Shown: positions 8,905-18,161 of the stretch, piece by piece | Numbering within the stretch: the first letter of the stretch is position 1 | Layout: each line of letters begins with the position of its first letter | Origin: CAZDIO01 sp964505555 | GTDB lineage: Bacteria > Bdellovibrionota_C > UBA2361 > SZUA-149 > CAZDIO01 | Length of the DNA stretch: 64,000 nucleotides | NCBI GenBank assembly: GCA_964505555.1 | Contig: CAZDIO010000102.1 | Span: forward strand, 1 to 64,000 | Direction: 5' to 3' | The notes under the pieces: model-generated | What the model was told of the DNA's origin: nothing | What the model saw: only the letters and a program-made list of their open reading frames with translations | Databases searched by the model: none | Program-made: the position numbers and the translations under genes

Positions 8905-10314
8905 ATGAAAATGAAACTCTCTTCTATTTTCTACATGCTTTTTTTGTTTATCTTTCCTGCATTGAGTTTTATAGAAGCCCAGAATTCCCCTGTGAAGCCG
9001 TGGCCCGCACCAGGAGTAAATTCCTTCATGCGTTTAGACGGTGGACAAATCGAAGTGGAAAAAGGTTTGCTCACAGATTGGACGTTTCTTAAAGACAAAA
9101 ACGACCAAGAGGTGGCTGCACATTTATACACCAAGTACCGAACCCGCTCTTTGGAACTAATCAATGAGCTTGGTGTTGACTGGATCTGGGTTACTTGGAG
9201 TAATGGATTCTCGTTGTTCCACGAAACACAGCAAAGAGAAGACCTTACCCAACTTATCGCTGCTGCACACCAACGTAACATAAAAGTATCTGCATATCTG
9301 TCACTAACAAACATCTTTTGGGAGGAGATGTTCCGTCGTGAACCTGACTCTCGAAATTGGATCCGCAAAGACAGCGCGGGAAATCCGCTCCTCTACGGTG
9401 GAAAACATGTCGGCCGCTACATCGGAGATCTAAAGAATTCTCAGTGGCGTGATTACGTTAAAAACAAAGTAAAACTCGCTCTCCTCGCCAATGTCGATGC
9501 GATTTATTTCGATAATATTTCCGCAGAAGACTCAACGGATGTAGTTTCCTTTATAAAAGAAACTCGAGATCTGATCCTTACAATTAGAAAACAAGAAATT
9601 CCCGTATATCTTAATCGCCTCACAGAAGACATCACAAAACACAGCAATGTTATTCTTGGTGAAAGAACTGAGGAGCCGGGTATTATTCATGGGAAGAGAA
9701 AAGATAACATTCAAATAATAAAAAAATTCCTTTCTCGCGCCGGGAATGTCAAAGCGATCAAATATGAGCATGCTCGAAATTTCGCTGGGGAACGGCTTGA
9801 TTCGATGATGACGGAGAAAGGGTATGTATTATCGCTTGCTGAAGCCGCAGCATTTCACTCCACATTCTACATCTCACCAGAAGGAGTTACGCTAAGAAGA
9901 ATGATCCTCCCAAACGAACAAGAGAGGAAAGTTATTCAACGTATTGGTCAATACCATAAGTTTTTTAAAGATCATCAACAACTTTATCAAAATGGAAAGG
10001 TGCTTTATAATTCAGTCGATACTCCTAAAAATATTACTTTAGAACCAAACACAACGAGTTCGAATTTAGTTGCAACTATTAGCAAGGATGAAGCTCTGCC
10101 CTGTCATTATCTTCATCTCATCAATTACAGTAATAATGAGCTAAAAGATATTTCTGTGAATGTCCTTGGGGTAGCTCATCCTCCTTCCAATGCCAGACTT
10201 TTTTCCCCCGATACAATTGATAGTTCTGTGCTCCCAATACAAACATATGGGCAGCGCTTAAAGATTGGAGTGCCAAAACTTAATAACTATGCGGTCCTTG
10301 CACTGTGTGAGTAG
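8905..10314 (+). CDS. Secreted putative glycoside hydrolase-like (TIM-barrel) protein
   Basis: An N-terminal signal peptide (KLSSIFYMLFLFIFPALSF, cleavage near EAQ) is followed by a region with TIM-barrel character. Strand-like segments end in WIWVTWSNG, IKVSAYLSL and VDAIYFDNI, the last carrying the Asp expected at the end of a barrel strand. This arrangement resembles uncharacterised alpha-galactosidase-like or GH-type glycosidases that trim secreted polysaccharides. A C-terminal beta-rich domain (about residues 385-469) follows. The start was taken at 8905; an ATG two codons downstream is equally possible because no clear ribosome binding site precedes either. The family call is inference from fold features. 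Confidence 0.6.
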   Translation: MKMKLSSIFYMLFLFIFPALSFIEAQNSPVKPWPAPGVNSFMRLDGGQIEVEKGLLTDWTFLKDKNDQEVAAHLYTKYRTRSLELINELGVDWIWVTWSNGFSLFHETQQREDLTQLIAAAHQRNIKVSAYLSLTNIFWEEMFRREPDSRNWIRKDSAGNPLLYGGKHVGRYIGDLKNSQWRDYVKNKVKLALLANVDAIYFDNISAEDSTDVVSFIKETRDLILTIRKQEIPVYLNRLTEDITKHSNVILGERTEEPGIIHGKRKDNIQIIKKFLSRAGNVKAIKYEHARNFAGERLDSMMTEKGYVLSLAEAAAFHSTFYISPEGVTLRRMILPNEQERKVIQRIGQYHKFFKDHQQLYQNGKVLYNSVDTPKNITLEPNTTSSNLVATISKDEALPCHYLHLINYSNNELKDISVNVLGVAHPPSNARLFSPDTIDSSVLPIQTYGQRLKIGVPKLNNYAVLALCE

Positions 10315-10482
10315 GTCTTAACGTAAGTAGTTCTCATCTCTCTAAATCTTTTTCAGTCAGTGTGTATTATCATTCGTGTGTGCATTGATAAGAACTCTGT
10401 TTTTAGCAGTTTATATTTGATGTTCACTTCCAACTAATATAAAGAAAGAGAATAACCGCCTATTCAACAGCAACTATTGCAA

Positions 10483-12363
10483 ATGCTTTTATTGTTAAAG
10501 AGAATCAATTATCAACATTTCATCTTTGATGTTCTGCTTTCTGCATTCTCTCTCTATGCAAGCCTCTACCTCCGAGTTGGTTGGCCTGAGTTTCGTGAAC
10601 ATGTTTCTATCTTAAATCAATTATTTATCTTCTTCCTTTTATTGCGAATGACCTGTTTTGTTGCCCTTGGTGTGTACGACATTAAGTGGCGTTTTGTTTC
10701 TTCACGAGATGCACTGAAGATAGTTAAAGCAGTCATGCTTTCATCGCTGCTCATTATCTCAGGAACCTACCTGCTTAATCTTGGGCGACTCCCCAGAGCA
10801 ACATTTGTCATTGACATGGTGCTAGTGATCTCACTGATGGCAGGTGCTCGACTGTTTCGTCGCGTTTTTTTCGAATATCGCACACGAAAACAGGTCGAAC
10901 ATCTTGGTCGCTTAACTCTTATTTATGGCGCTGGTGTTTTGGGACGTGCGCTTGCCACCCGATTTCATAGTGAACCAAAACTTGGTTTTCAGGTGCTTGG
11001 ATTCATTGATGATGCACCTCATGAGGTTGGGCGCGTCATCGGTGGTGTAAAGGTTTTGGGCAATCGAAACGATCTTCGACATCTGCTTACTTCATATCCG
11101 ATTAGGGAATTAATTGTGGCGATTTCAAATGTTTCTGGAGAGATCCTACGGGAAGTGGTTGATGCTTCCCGTGCATTTCACATCCGTCCACGGCTTATCA
11201 CGCAATTCTCGGCTTCAAAAGATAAAATAAGAGAATCAGACCTGTTTCGAAATATCGAACTGAGCGATCTTCTCGGGCGCCCTAAACAGACCCTTGATTC
11301 GGTCTCCGTGCGACAACTTGTTTATCAGAAGCAAGTACTGATTACCGGTGCTGGAGGTTCAATCGGAAGTGAACTTGCTCGACAAATTGCTCGGTGTGAG
11401 CCGAGAAAATTGCTTTTACTCGATCACTCCGAACATAATCTATACGAAATTGATCGAGAGCTCCGCCTCTCTTCTGATCTTTCTGGAATTGTTACTCCCC
11501 TCCTCTTGGATATCAAGGACCGCCCCTCACTGCAAACCATGATGGCAACATTCCAGCCTGAAGTCGTGTTTCACGCTGCTGCATACAAACATGTTCATCT
11601 TGTAGAGTACAATCCTTTCTCCTCGATACTCAATAATATTGCTGGCACGAGAAACCTTGTTGAATTAAGCGGAGAGATCGGTGTGGGGACTTTTGTGCTT
11701 ATCTCCACCGATAAAGCAGTAAATCCTGCTGGTGTAATGGGAGCAACAAAACGCGTATGTGAGCTCATTGTGACGGAAGCAGGTGAACGGACTGGCCGAA
11801 ATTACTGTAGTGTCCGGTTTGGGAACGTTTTAGGGAGTAGCGGAAGCCTCATTCCATTGCTGGAAAAACAAATTCTCAATGGCGAGCCTATGACGATTAC
11901 TCATCCAGAGATGACCCGATACTTCATGTTGATTTCAGAAGCAGTCGCGCTTGTTTTGAGAGCCTCAACTGTCGCAAAATCTGGAGATGTCTGCATTTTA
12001 CGGATGGGAGACCCAATAAGAATTGTTTCCATAGCAGAAAGCTTGCGGACTTTGCTTGGTCGAACCGAGAACGAAAGTCCGATCGTCTTTACCGGCCTTC
12101 GCCCGGGAGAGAAGCTTTTTGAGGAGCTCTATCTCTGTGGCGATGAATTAAACACAGAGCATCCTGATATATTAATTCTTCCCCGTGGAGATCGTCAACG
12201 AAAGGGGGTTAGTTTTGATCCTTTTTTATTTCAATCAAAGCTAGATGCCTTAGTAAGCGCTGCTCAACAAGGAAAAGTAGATGCGCTAAGCCGACTTGAC
12301 GAACTTATTCATCCCTCTCTTAATGAACAAGTTACTCAGAAAGCGGTAGGTGATCGTTACTGA
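10483..12363 (+). CDS. Membrane-bound nucleotide-sugar 4,6-dehydratase/epimerase (CapD/WbpM/PglF-like)
   Basis: This enzyme makes 4-keto-6-deoxy (UDP-GlcNAc-derived) sugars at the inner membrane. Four membrane segments fill about residues 10-130. A first nucleotide-binding domain (LIYGAGVLGRALATR near 145) follows, then the catalytic SDR domain with LITGAGGSIGSELARQI near 286 and the active-site region STDKAVNPAGVMGATKR near 407. It ends with LRPGEKLFEELY. The 626-residue length matches full-length WbpM-type proteins. An ATG at 10483 is preferred over the in-frame TTG two codons upstream. Its tail overlaps the convergent membrane protein gene by 32 bases. The product sugar probably feeds the aminotransferases of this region. 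Confidence 0.9.
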   Translation: MLLLLKRINYQHFIFDVLLSAFSLYASLYLRVGWPEFREHVSILNQLFIFFLLLRMTCFVALGVYDIKWRFVSSRDALKIVKAVMLSSLLIISGTYLLNLGRLPRATFVIDMVLVISLMAGARLFRRVFFEYRTRKQVEHLGRLTLIYGAGVLGRALATRFHSEPKLGFQVLGFIDDAPHEVGRVIGGVKVLGNRNDLRHLLTSYPIRELIVAISNVSGEILREVVDASRAFHIRPRLITQFSASKDKIRESDLFRNIELSDLLGRPKQTLDSVSVRQLVYQKQVLITGAGGSIGSELARQIARCEPRKLLLLDHSEHNLYEIDRELRLSSDLSGIVTPLLLDIKDRPSLQTMMATFQPEVVFHAAAYKHVHLVEYNPFSSILNNIAGTRNLVELSGEIGVGTFVLISTDKAVNPAGVMGATKRVCELIVTEAGERTGRNYCSVRFGNVLGSSGSLIPLLEKQILNGEPMTITHPEMTRYFMLISEAVALVLRASTVAKSGDVCILRMGDPIRIVSIAESLRTLLGRTENESPIVFTGLRPGEKLFEELYLCGDELNTEHPDILILPRGDRQRKGVSFDPFLFQSKLDALVSAAQQGKVDALSRLDELIHPSLNEQVTQKAVGDRY

Positions 12364-14131
12364 TCCCTTGTGTCGTTGGTTTTTCGTAGTAAACATAATA
12401 TGGCGAAACCTGATGCTTCTTCCAGCCATGAGTAGGAAGAAGCTTTGTTGCTTTGATCAGATCCTCAGAAAGATACCAACGAAGATCCCCGGCCTGATCT
12501 TTCCAATGGCTCGTTAGCACTGCCATCTGCGAGTGGCCAGAAGGAGGGAATTTTTCTATTTCAGGAACAAGCACTCCACACACGGGCCGCCCTGAGGACT
12601 GAAGAAAGAGTAACAAACTCTCTTCATCTCGCAAACTTGAACGGCGAATCCATGGACGTCTCCGATCAACCCATTTTTCAAGTCCAAGATGACTAATAAT
12701 CACGAAATTTGTCGGCTCATCTGCGAGTAGATAACAATTGTTTTTAAATACCTGATGCTCTTGAAGCCATGCAGCAGCCTGATCGGCAACCACAAAGGTT
12801 CGAGAAGGCTCAGGTATATGAAGTTGAAAAAAAACACGTCCGTACCATGGACTCGAGGGCTTTGCAGTAAGAAGTAACACCACACCCAACGCTACGAGAT
12901 ACCGACAACTCTCCCCTCTTCGCCATTTAAAAAACTTTATAAGAAGGATCCACCCCTCCTCAACAACACACACCAAGATAAACGACACAGGCATGGCAAA
13001 GAGTAATCGATAAACCGGAACGTTCTTATCAAAAAGCTGACAAGCAAGAAGAACAATTGGGGGAAATAATAGGAAAAAAACGGGGGCTAACGTAAGCAAA
13101 GAGAGCAAAGGCTGTCGACGAACCCAAAAGAGGGAGACTACACAGGCAACTATCCCTGAAACTCCAAGCGTGCTTATAATCCGTAGTTTTGAATTAAAAA
13201 TCAAAAAAGTTCCAAATGACGAAATATATTGCCTCCCCAAATTCCCCCTAAGTTCTGGAAATACTTGAAGAGCGACGGTGCTGGCTAAGATGCTCAGTAC
13301 ACACACGAAAAGAAAAAGATACCGAATTCTCTTCCTTAAAATCTTCGAGTCCGTTTGTAAGTAGGCGGTAGTGAGAAAAATTACCGTTCCACTACAAAAC
13401 AGTAAGATCACTTCTTGTTGATGATTAAAGGCGATAAGAAAAAAAAGTGCTGCGATCTCTCTCCATCTGCTTGACTGACCAGAAAAGAGTTCTATCAATA
13501 CGGTGAGTGCTCGAAAGTACGCTGCGTAGGCAATAATTGTCGAAGAAAGTGCATAGTAACGAACTCCAAATGAACTTGTGCCAAAAATGCAAAAAAAAGC
13601 GATAACATGAACATAGGCGCTCCACTTTGAAAAACGCAGTGTTCTTGCAAAAAGATAAAGCTGATACGCAAGTAAGAGCTGACTACAAGCACTAAGAAGA
13701 TCAAGGGCTTCTCGCCTTGAAAGTAACGGAATAAAACGCAAAAAGCTCCAAAAAAAGAAATAGGAAAACTTTCCCCTTAGGTCATGTTCACCGATTGTTG
13801 TCGCAGAGGTCCAAGAAAAAATCCGCCTCACATGCTCCCATGGATCAGAAGGGTATTCTAGGTACGCACCTGGGAGAAATAACAGCAAGAAAATTAGTAG
13901 CCAAAAAAGAACATCGAACACTTGAAAAGAGGAGATTCGCTTGAGACAAAAAAGCAAAAACAGCAGACAAAACCCCACATGAAGGACAGTAAAAATCGAA
14001 AGAATGATAGATATTTTGAGATTCAAAACCCATCCAAAAAGATACACGGCTAGATAAGGGATAAAGAAACTCACTCCATCCCTAAAAAGATTAACGGAGA
14101 TTTTATCGATTATTTTCTGACATTGCGTCAT
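12332..14131 (-). CDS. Polytopic membrane protein, possible GT-C glycosyltransferase
   Basis: This is a 599-residue protein with about ten to twelve predicted membrane segments in its first 400 residues and a soluble C-terminal periplasmic-type domain (about 430-599). After the second or third segment it carries YPSDPWEHVRRI, an acidic loop in the position where GT-C enzymes using lipid-linked sugars keep their catalytic Asp/Glu. That topology and its place beside the dehydratase gene suggest a glycosyltransferase or glycan-modifying membrane enzyme. I do not recognise a specific family. The gene faces the dehydratase gene tail to tail. Confidence 0.65.
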   Translation of the reverse strand: MTQCQKIIDKISVNLFRDGVSFFIPYLAVYLFGWVLNLKISIILSIFTVLHVGFCLLFLLFCLKRISSFQVFDVLFWLLIFLLLFLPGAYLEYPSDPWEHVRRIFSWTSATTIGEHDLRGKFSYFFFWSFLRFIPLLSRREALDLLSACSQLLLAYQLYLFARTLRFSKWSAYVHVIAFFCIFGTSSFGVRYYALSSTIIAYAAYFRALTVLIELFSGQSSRWREIAALFFLIAFNHQQEVILLFCSGTVIFLTTAYLQTDSKILRKRIRYLFLFVCVLSILASTVALQVFPELRGNLGRQYISSFGTFLIFNSKLRIISTLGVSGIVACVVSLFWVRRQPLLSLLTLAPVFFLLFPPIVLLACQLFDKNVPVYRLLFAMPVSFILVCVVEEGWILLIKFFKWRRGESCRYLVALGVVLLLTAKPSSPWYGRVFFQLHIPEPSRTFVVADQAAAWLQEHQVFKNNCYLLADEPTNFVIISHLGLEKWVDRRRPWIRRSSLRDEESLLLFLQSSGRPVCGVLVPEIEKFPPSGHSQMAVLTSHWKDQAGDLRWYLSEDLIKATKLLPTHGWKKHQVSPYYVYYEKPTTQGISNDHLPLSE

Positions 14132-14315
14132 ACAATTTTGTCTGGAATGGCACCGATCAATTATCGATTCTTTATATGGTCATTGCACTAACACACCCCC
14201 ACGAGAAGCCACAATCTTGTTGAGTCGCTTGCAATCGTTCTGACCTCAATTTGAATCCATTTCCTCCTTATGCTATGAAAAAATTGAGTCTAAAAGAACG
14301 TAAACTACTTTGACA

Positions 14316-15182
14316 ATGTTAGAAGTTTTGAAAAAGCAAGAATCGAACGTGGTAAATATCGAGCGTCAAGCAGTTGAGCTGCAACCATTTACTCTGCTAC
14401 TTTCAATCCGCAAACGATACCTGCTTTTTTTATCGCTCTTGATACTTGCTATTACTGCTAGCGTGGTGAGCTACTATCTTACTCCTCCACAGTTTGAAAG
14501 TAGGGTTGTCGTTATAATTCCAAAAATAACCGATGACGCATTTAATGTGTTTCCAAATGTAGCGAGTGTTACCTCGAGTTTTATTGAAAAATACGATGTG
14601 ACCAATGCTCGTCGATCCACAAGAAAGCTGCCTTATATAAATTCTGTGCATCCTACTTCTGGTGCTTATGTCAAAGACAGTGATGCAATAGCAATCTCTG
14701 CTCGCGGGACAACGATTGGAGAATCAGAGCACTACCTCACTATCGTCGCCAAACAGCTCGTTGAGGAACTAAACCTCCCTCTTACTATGGTAAAAAAGAA
14801 TTGGACCGATTATCTTGATTGGATAACAAGAGAGAGCATTTCATTAGAAGGATCGATAAAGGATCTCGAAACAAAAACAGCGAATCTTTCTGGAGAAAAT
14901 GTAGCATTTCATGCGCTGTTGACATTAGAACAAGCAAAAGCTCGCGATAACCTCTCTGAAATGCGCTCAAAGCTTGCCGCAACGAAGCGACAGTTAGTAA
15001 TCGCCGATACCTATGCAGCCTCGATCCTTGTAGGACCAAGTCCCGTCTTCGATGGCAAACCTGTGACACCACGATTTAATGAATTTTTGTTTTTCGGAGT
15101 TTTCTTTGGTCTTTTCTTGGCGTGTGTCGGTATATTAGCCGCTGAATGTCTTCCGCGTATCTCCATTTTTAAGCGGACCTGA
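14316..15182 (+). CDS. Wzz-like polysaccharide chain-length determinant/co-polymerase
   Basis: This is an inner-membrane co-polymerase that sets the chain length made by a Wzy polymerase. It has the standard layout: an N-terminal membrane helix (YLLFLSLLILAITASVV, near residues 35-55), a periplasmic part with a coiled coil (about 160-235), and a second helix near the C-terminus (FFGVFFGLFLACVGILAA). The periplasmic domain is compact, and no cytoplasmic tyrosine kinase domain follows. ATG 14316 is preferred; an in-frame TTG lies two codons upstream. The Wzy-like gene lies at 22028 and the flippase at 28878, so this is the third core Wzx/Wzy-pathway part. The last 48 bases overlap the convergent methyltransferase gene. 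Confidence 0.75.
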   Translation: MLEVLKKQESNVVNIERQAVELQPFTLLLSIRKRYLLFLSLLILAITASVVSYYLTPPQFESRVVVIIPKITDDAFNVFPNVASVTSSFIEKYDVTNARRSTRKLPYINSVHPTSGAYVKDSDAIAISARGTTIGESEHYLTIVAKQLVEELNLPLTMVKKNWTDYLDWITRESISLEGSIKDLETKTANLSGENVAFHALLTLEQAKARDNLSEMRSKLAATKRQLVIADTYAASILVGPSPVFDGKPVTPRFNEFLFFGVFFGLFLACVGILAAECLPRISIFKRT

Positions 15183-16010
15183 GCATTCAAACACCATCTT
15201 GAAGCTATATGGTTCGAGCAACAAAAAACGTTGCATCAGACCCTTATCAAGCTCATCAATCAAAGCAAAAAGTTTCTTACAGAGCTTTTCTGGAAGGAGG
15301 TGGCGAAGGGGTGCAATGCAAGGCAGAAAAAAATGGAAATGTTTTTTTTCCGCCCTTGAAAATGAACTTTCAAGTAGAGTAAAATCTTGAGTTTTCATAA
15401 CGTGCGAAGCCGCCCATCGAGTTCGCGTTCCGCGCCAAACTCCAACCGACCGATTGAGGTTAAATATCGGGTTATGACCCAAACATTCGATTCCAAGGAG
15501 AACCCCTCGAGGACTTAGCACCCGACACATCTCTTTTAGTGCAGAGGGAAGATTAAAACTCGAAAATGCTTCATGGTTAATCACGACATCAAAACTATCA
15601 TCCGCAAAATTGAGTGTGTCCGTATCCATCGTCTGAAACGAAACCTTTTGATGCAAGCCCCGCTCAAAAGCTCCCTGCGAGGCAACTTGCACAGCCGCTG
15701 GAGCGATATCAATACCGATTACTGAAGCAGCACCAAAAGCACCTGCCAAGATACTATGTTTTCCAGTTCCACAGCCAACCTCAAGAATTCGTGCTCCCTG
15801 ACAGATCGCACGAAGCCGGGTAAGAAAAAAATCTTCACTCCTATGGAGGATCTGTTCGCGCACCTCTGGCGAAGTAAAGTGACGAGAGGCCGCATAAAGC
15901 TCTTGATAGACCTCCCGTTCAGTCGCCTTCCACGGATCCTCTGGTAGTAATTCTCGACCGGAATTAACCACAGTGATCTCTTCCATCGGTCGTTCTTTGG
16001 AACTTTGCAT
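15135..16010 (-). CDS. Class I SAM-dependent methyltransferase (paralogue of 6727-7545)
   Basis: This is a Rossmann-fold methyltransferase with motif I ILEVGCGTGKHSILAG near residue 78, motif II VIGIDIAPAAV and motif IV DVVINHEAFSSF. It shares the ECLGHNPIF block and the hydrophobic C-terminal extension with the methyltransferase at 6727-7545, so the two probably arose by duplication. An N-terminal extension of about 50 residues precedes the core. The substrate is unknown; position suggests a polysaccharide sugar or carrier. The gene lies tail to tail with the Wzz-like gene and overlaps it. Confidence 0.85.
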   Translation of the reverse strand: MQSSKERPMEEITVVNSGRELLPEDPWKATEREVYQELYAASRHFTSPEVREQILHRSEDFFLTRLRAICQGARILEVGCGTGKHSILAGAFGAASVIGIDIAPAAVQVASQGAFERGLHQKVSFQTMDTDTLNFADDSFDVVINHEAFSSFNLPSALKEMCRVLSPRGVLLGIECLGHNPIFNLNRSVGVWRGTRTRWAASHVMKTQDFTLLESSFSRAEKKHFHFFLPCIAPLRHLLPEKLCKKLFALIDELDKGLMQRFLLLEPYSFKMVFECSGPLKNGDTRKTFSG

Positions 16011-16219
16011 TACTCTTTCTTATGAACTCTAGCACTGTATTTTTGACACTATAGAAGAAGGATAAAGAGAAGACAAATTCTCCACTCCTCTGTAAGCCTT
16101 GAATTTGTTATGTAATAAAATATCATCAAATGAGTGCAAAACAAGTGCCCTTATGTTATGTAGTGCGGCTTAATCAGTATGGTCAAGCTGAGATTATTGT
16201 TGGAGATTATTAAGACCTT

Positions 16220-17323
16220 ATGAAGCAAATTCCCTATTTTGACTATCCTCATACCTTTCGTTCAGAAGAAGAATCTCTTCTTGCGATTATTACTGATATC
16301 GGGCGAAGAGGAGCGTTTGTCCTGCAAAACGATCTCACACAGTTTGAAAAGAATTTGGCGATCTTTGCAGAGTCCCCCTTCGCGGTAGGAGTTGCAAATG
16401 CCACAGATGGACTAACTATCGCTCTGCGAGCAGCAGGGATTGGTCCTGGTGATGAGGTAATCTTTTGCTCACACACCTTTGTGGCAACTGCTGCTGCAAT
16501 TCACCATACGGGTGCTACGCCGGTGCCTGTTGAATGCCAAGCTGATCATTTGATCGATCCTCACTCAGTGAAAAAAGCGATAACAAAACGCACAAAAGCG
16601 ATCCTTCCTACACAGCTCAATGGGCGAACCGCAGAAATGGATCTCTTGATGGCGATCGCCGAAGAAAACAATCTCCTCCTTATTGAAGATGCGGCACAAG
16701 CTCTTGGCTCTCGTTTTAGGGGGAGACAAGCAGGCACTTTTGGGGTTGCCTCAGCAATTAGCTTTTTCCCTGCAAAATCGCTTGGCTGCTTAGGAGATGG
16801 TGGCGCAGTACTTGTTCGAAATGAAGAGCTCTATCACAAAATACGATTAATGAGAGATCACGGTCGAAGCGCAACCGGTGAAGTTGTGATGTGGGGGGTT
16901 AATTCCCGCCTTGATAATTTACAAGCAGCGATATTGGATTATCGATTAAAATCTTTCGATACGGTCATTGCGCGCCGCAGAAAGATCGCTCAAATCTATC
17001 AAGAAGAACTAGAAGCAACGTCCCAAGTTGTTCTCCCACCCGGGCCAAATGCAAACAGTGATCACTTTGATACCTTTCAAAATTATGAGATCGAGGCCGA
17101 ACTGAGAGATGCTTTAAAGAATTTTCTTCGTGAGCAAGGTGTGGGCACTTTGATTCAATGGGGAGGAAAAGCGGTACATGAATTTCCAGCGCTGGGATTT
17201 CAGGTGAAACTTCCCTTCACAGAAAAAATGTTTGAACGATGTTTGATGCTCCCGATGAACATGTCTCTAGCGGATGAAGATGTTCGACATATTTGTACGG
17301 TGATAAGAAAGTTTTATGGCTAG
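16220..17323 (+). CDS. DegT/DnrJ/EryC1/StrS family sugar aminotransferase
   Basis: This PLP-dependent enzyme transaminates a keto group of a nucleotide sugar. The PLP lysine is visible in SFFPAKSLGCLGDGGA near residue 190, and the cofactor-binding EDAAQALGS precedes it near residue 155. The substrate-loop ATDGLTIALRAAGIGPGDEV is typical. The length of 367 residues is normal. It heads a tightly overlapping four-gene unit: aminotransferase, transketolase N-terminal half, transketolase C-terminal half and initiating sugar transferase (overlaps of 8, 4 and 4 bases). Translational coupling suggests that the four proteins act in one pathway leading to an unusual amino sugar. Confidence 0.9.
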   Translation: MKQIPYFDYPHTFRSEEESLLAIITDIGRRGAFVLQNDLTQFEKNLAIFAESPFAVGVANATDGLTIALRAAGIGPGDEVIFCSHTFVATAAAIHHTGATPVPVECQADHLIDPHSVKKAITKRTKAILPTQLNGRTAEMDLLMAIAEENNLLLIEDAAQALGSRFRGRQAGTFGVASAISFFPAKSLGCLGDGGAVLVRNEELYHKIRLMRDHGRSATGEVVMWGVNSRLDNLQAAILDYRLKSFDTVIARRRKIAQIYQEELEATSQVVLPPGPNANSDHFDTFQNYEIEAELRDALKNFLREQGVGTLIQWGGKAVHEFPALGFQVKLPFTEKMFERCLMLPMNMSLADEDVRHICTVIRKFYG

Positions 17324-18161
17324 TAGTTTTGACGGCCTTGTGCCCGATCCCATCAGCTCGAAGGAGCTGGCAAAAAGGATTCGAATCCACGCATTAGAAA
17401 TGGCAAACCGAGGCTCTAGCTCGCATATCGCTTCTAGCCTTTCTATTGCGGACATTCTTGCCGTTCTTTATGGAGAGGTTTTGCAGGTAGACCCCACCAA
17501 TCCTCAGTGGCCTGCTCGAGATCGCTTTATCTTGAGCAAAGGTCATGCTGGAGCAGCTCTTTATGCAACCCTGGCGGAAAGAGGGTTTTTCCCGCCTGAA
17601 CGTCTCCTCTCACACTATCAGAATGGTTCCGATCTTAGTGGACATGTATCTCACAAAGGTATCCCTGGGGTGGAGCTCTCCACGGGATCTCTAGGACATG
17701 GGCTTGGGGTCGGTGCCGGAATGGCATACGGAGCAAGACTTGATGCACAGACTCATCGAGTCTTTGTGTTGATGAGTGATGGAGAGTGTGACGAAGGTTC
17801 AAATTGGGAAGCTATTTTATTTGCTGCACATCATCAACTTGATAACCTGGTGGCAATCATCGATTATAATAAGATACAAAGCCTTGCTCCTGTTTCAGAA
17901 ACGTTGGGACTTGAGCCCTTCCGTGCAAAATGGGAGGCCTTTGGTTGGGAAGTAAAGGAATTAGATGGTCATCACCATCAGGAACTTTTTAGTGCTTTCT
18001 CAAAAATTCCTTTTGAAACAGGAAAGCCAAATTGCATTATTGCTCACACAACCAAGGGAAAAGGAGTTAAGTTCATGGAAGACTCTGTACTTTGGCACTA
18101 CCGCACTCCTCAGGGAAGTGAATTTGAACGAGCATTAGCAGAGCTTCATTCTACCTTATGA
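17316..18161 (+). CDS. Transketolase-like protein, N-terminal (thiamine-binding) half
   Basis: This is the thiamine-diphosphate-binding half of a split transketolase. The signature GHAGAALYATLAERGF appears near residue 72, and the metal/ThDP motif GDGECDEGSNWEAIL (here SDGECDEGSNWEA) near 155 ends with the expected YNKIQSL. The product is 281 residues, so the pyrimidine-binding and C-terminal domains are in the next gene. The reaction would be two-carbon ketol transfer. Location inside a sugar-biosynthesis operon rather than beside pentose-phosphate genes suggests a specialised role, for example building a branched or chain-extended sugar. It overlaps both neighbours. Confidence 0.9.
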   Translation: MASSFDGLVPDPISSKELAKRIRIHALEMANRGSSSHIASSLSIADILAVLYGEVLQVDPTNPQWPARDRFILSKGHAGAALYATLAERGFFPPERLLSHYQNGSDLSGHVSHKGIPGVELSTGSLGHGLGVGAGMAYGARLDAQTHRVFVLMSDGECDEGSNWEAILFAAHHQLDNLVAIIDYNKIQSLAPVSETLGLEPFRAKWEAFGWEVKELDGHHHQELFSAFSKIPFETGKPNCIIAHTTKGKGVKFMEDSVLWHYRTPQGSEFERALAELHSTL

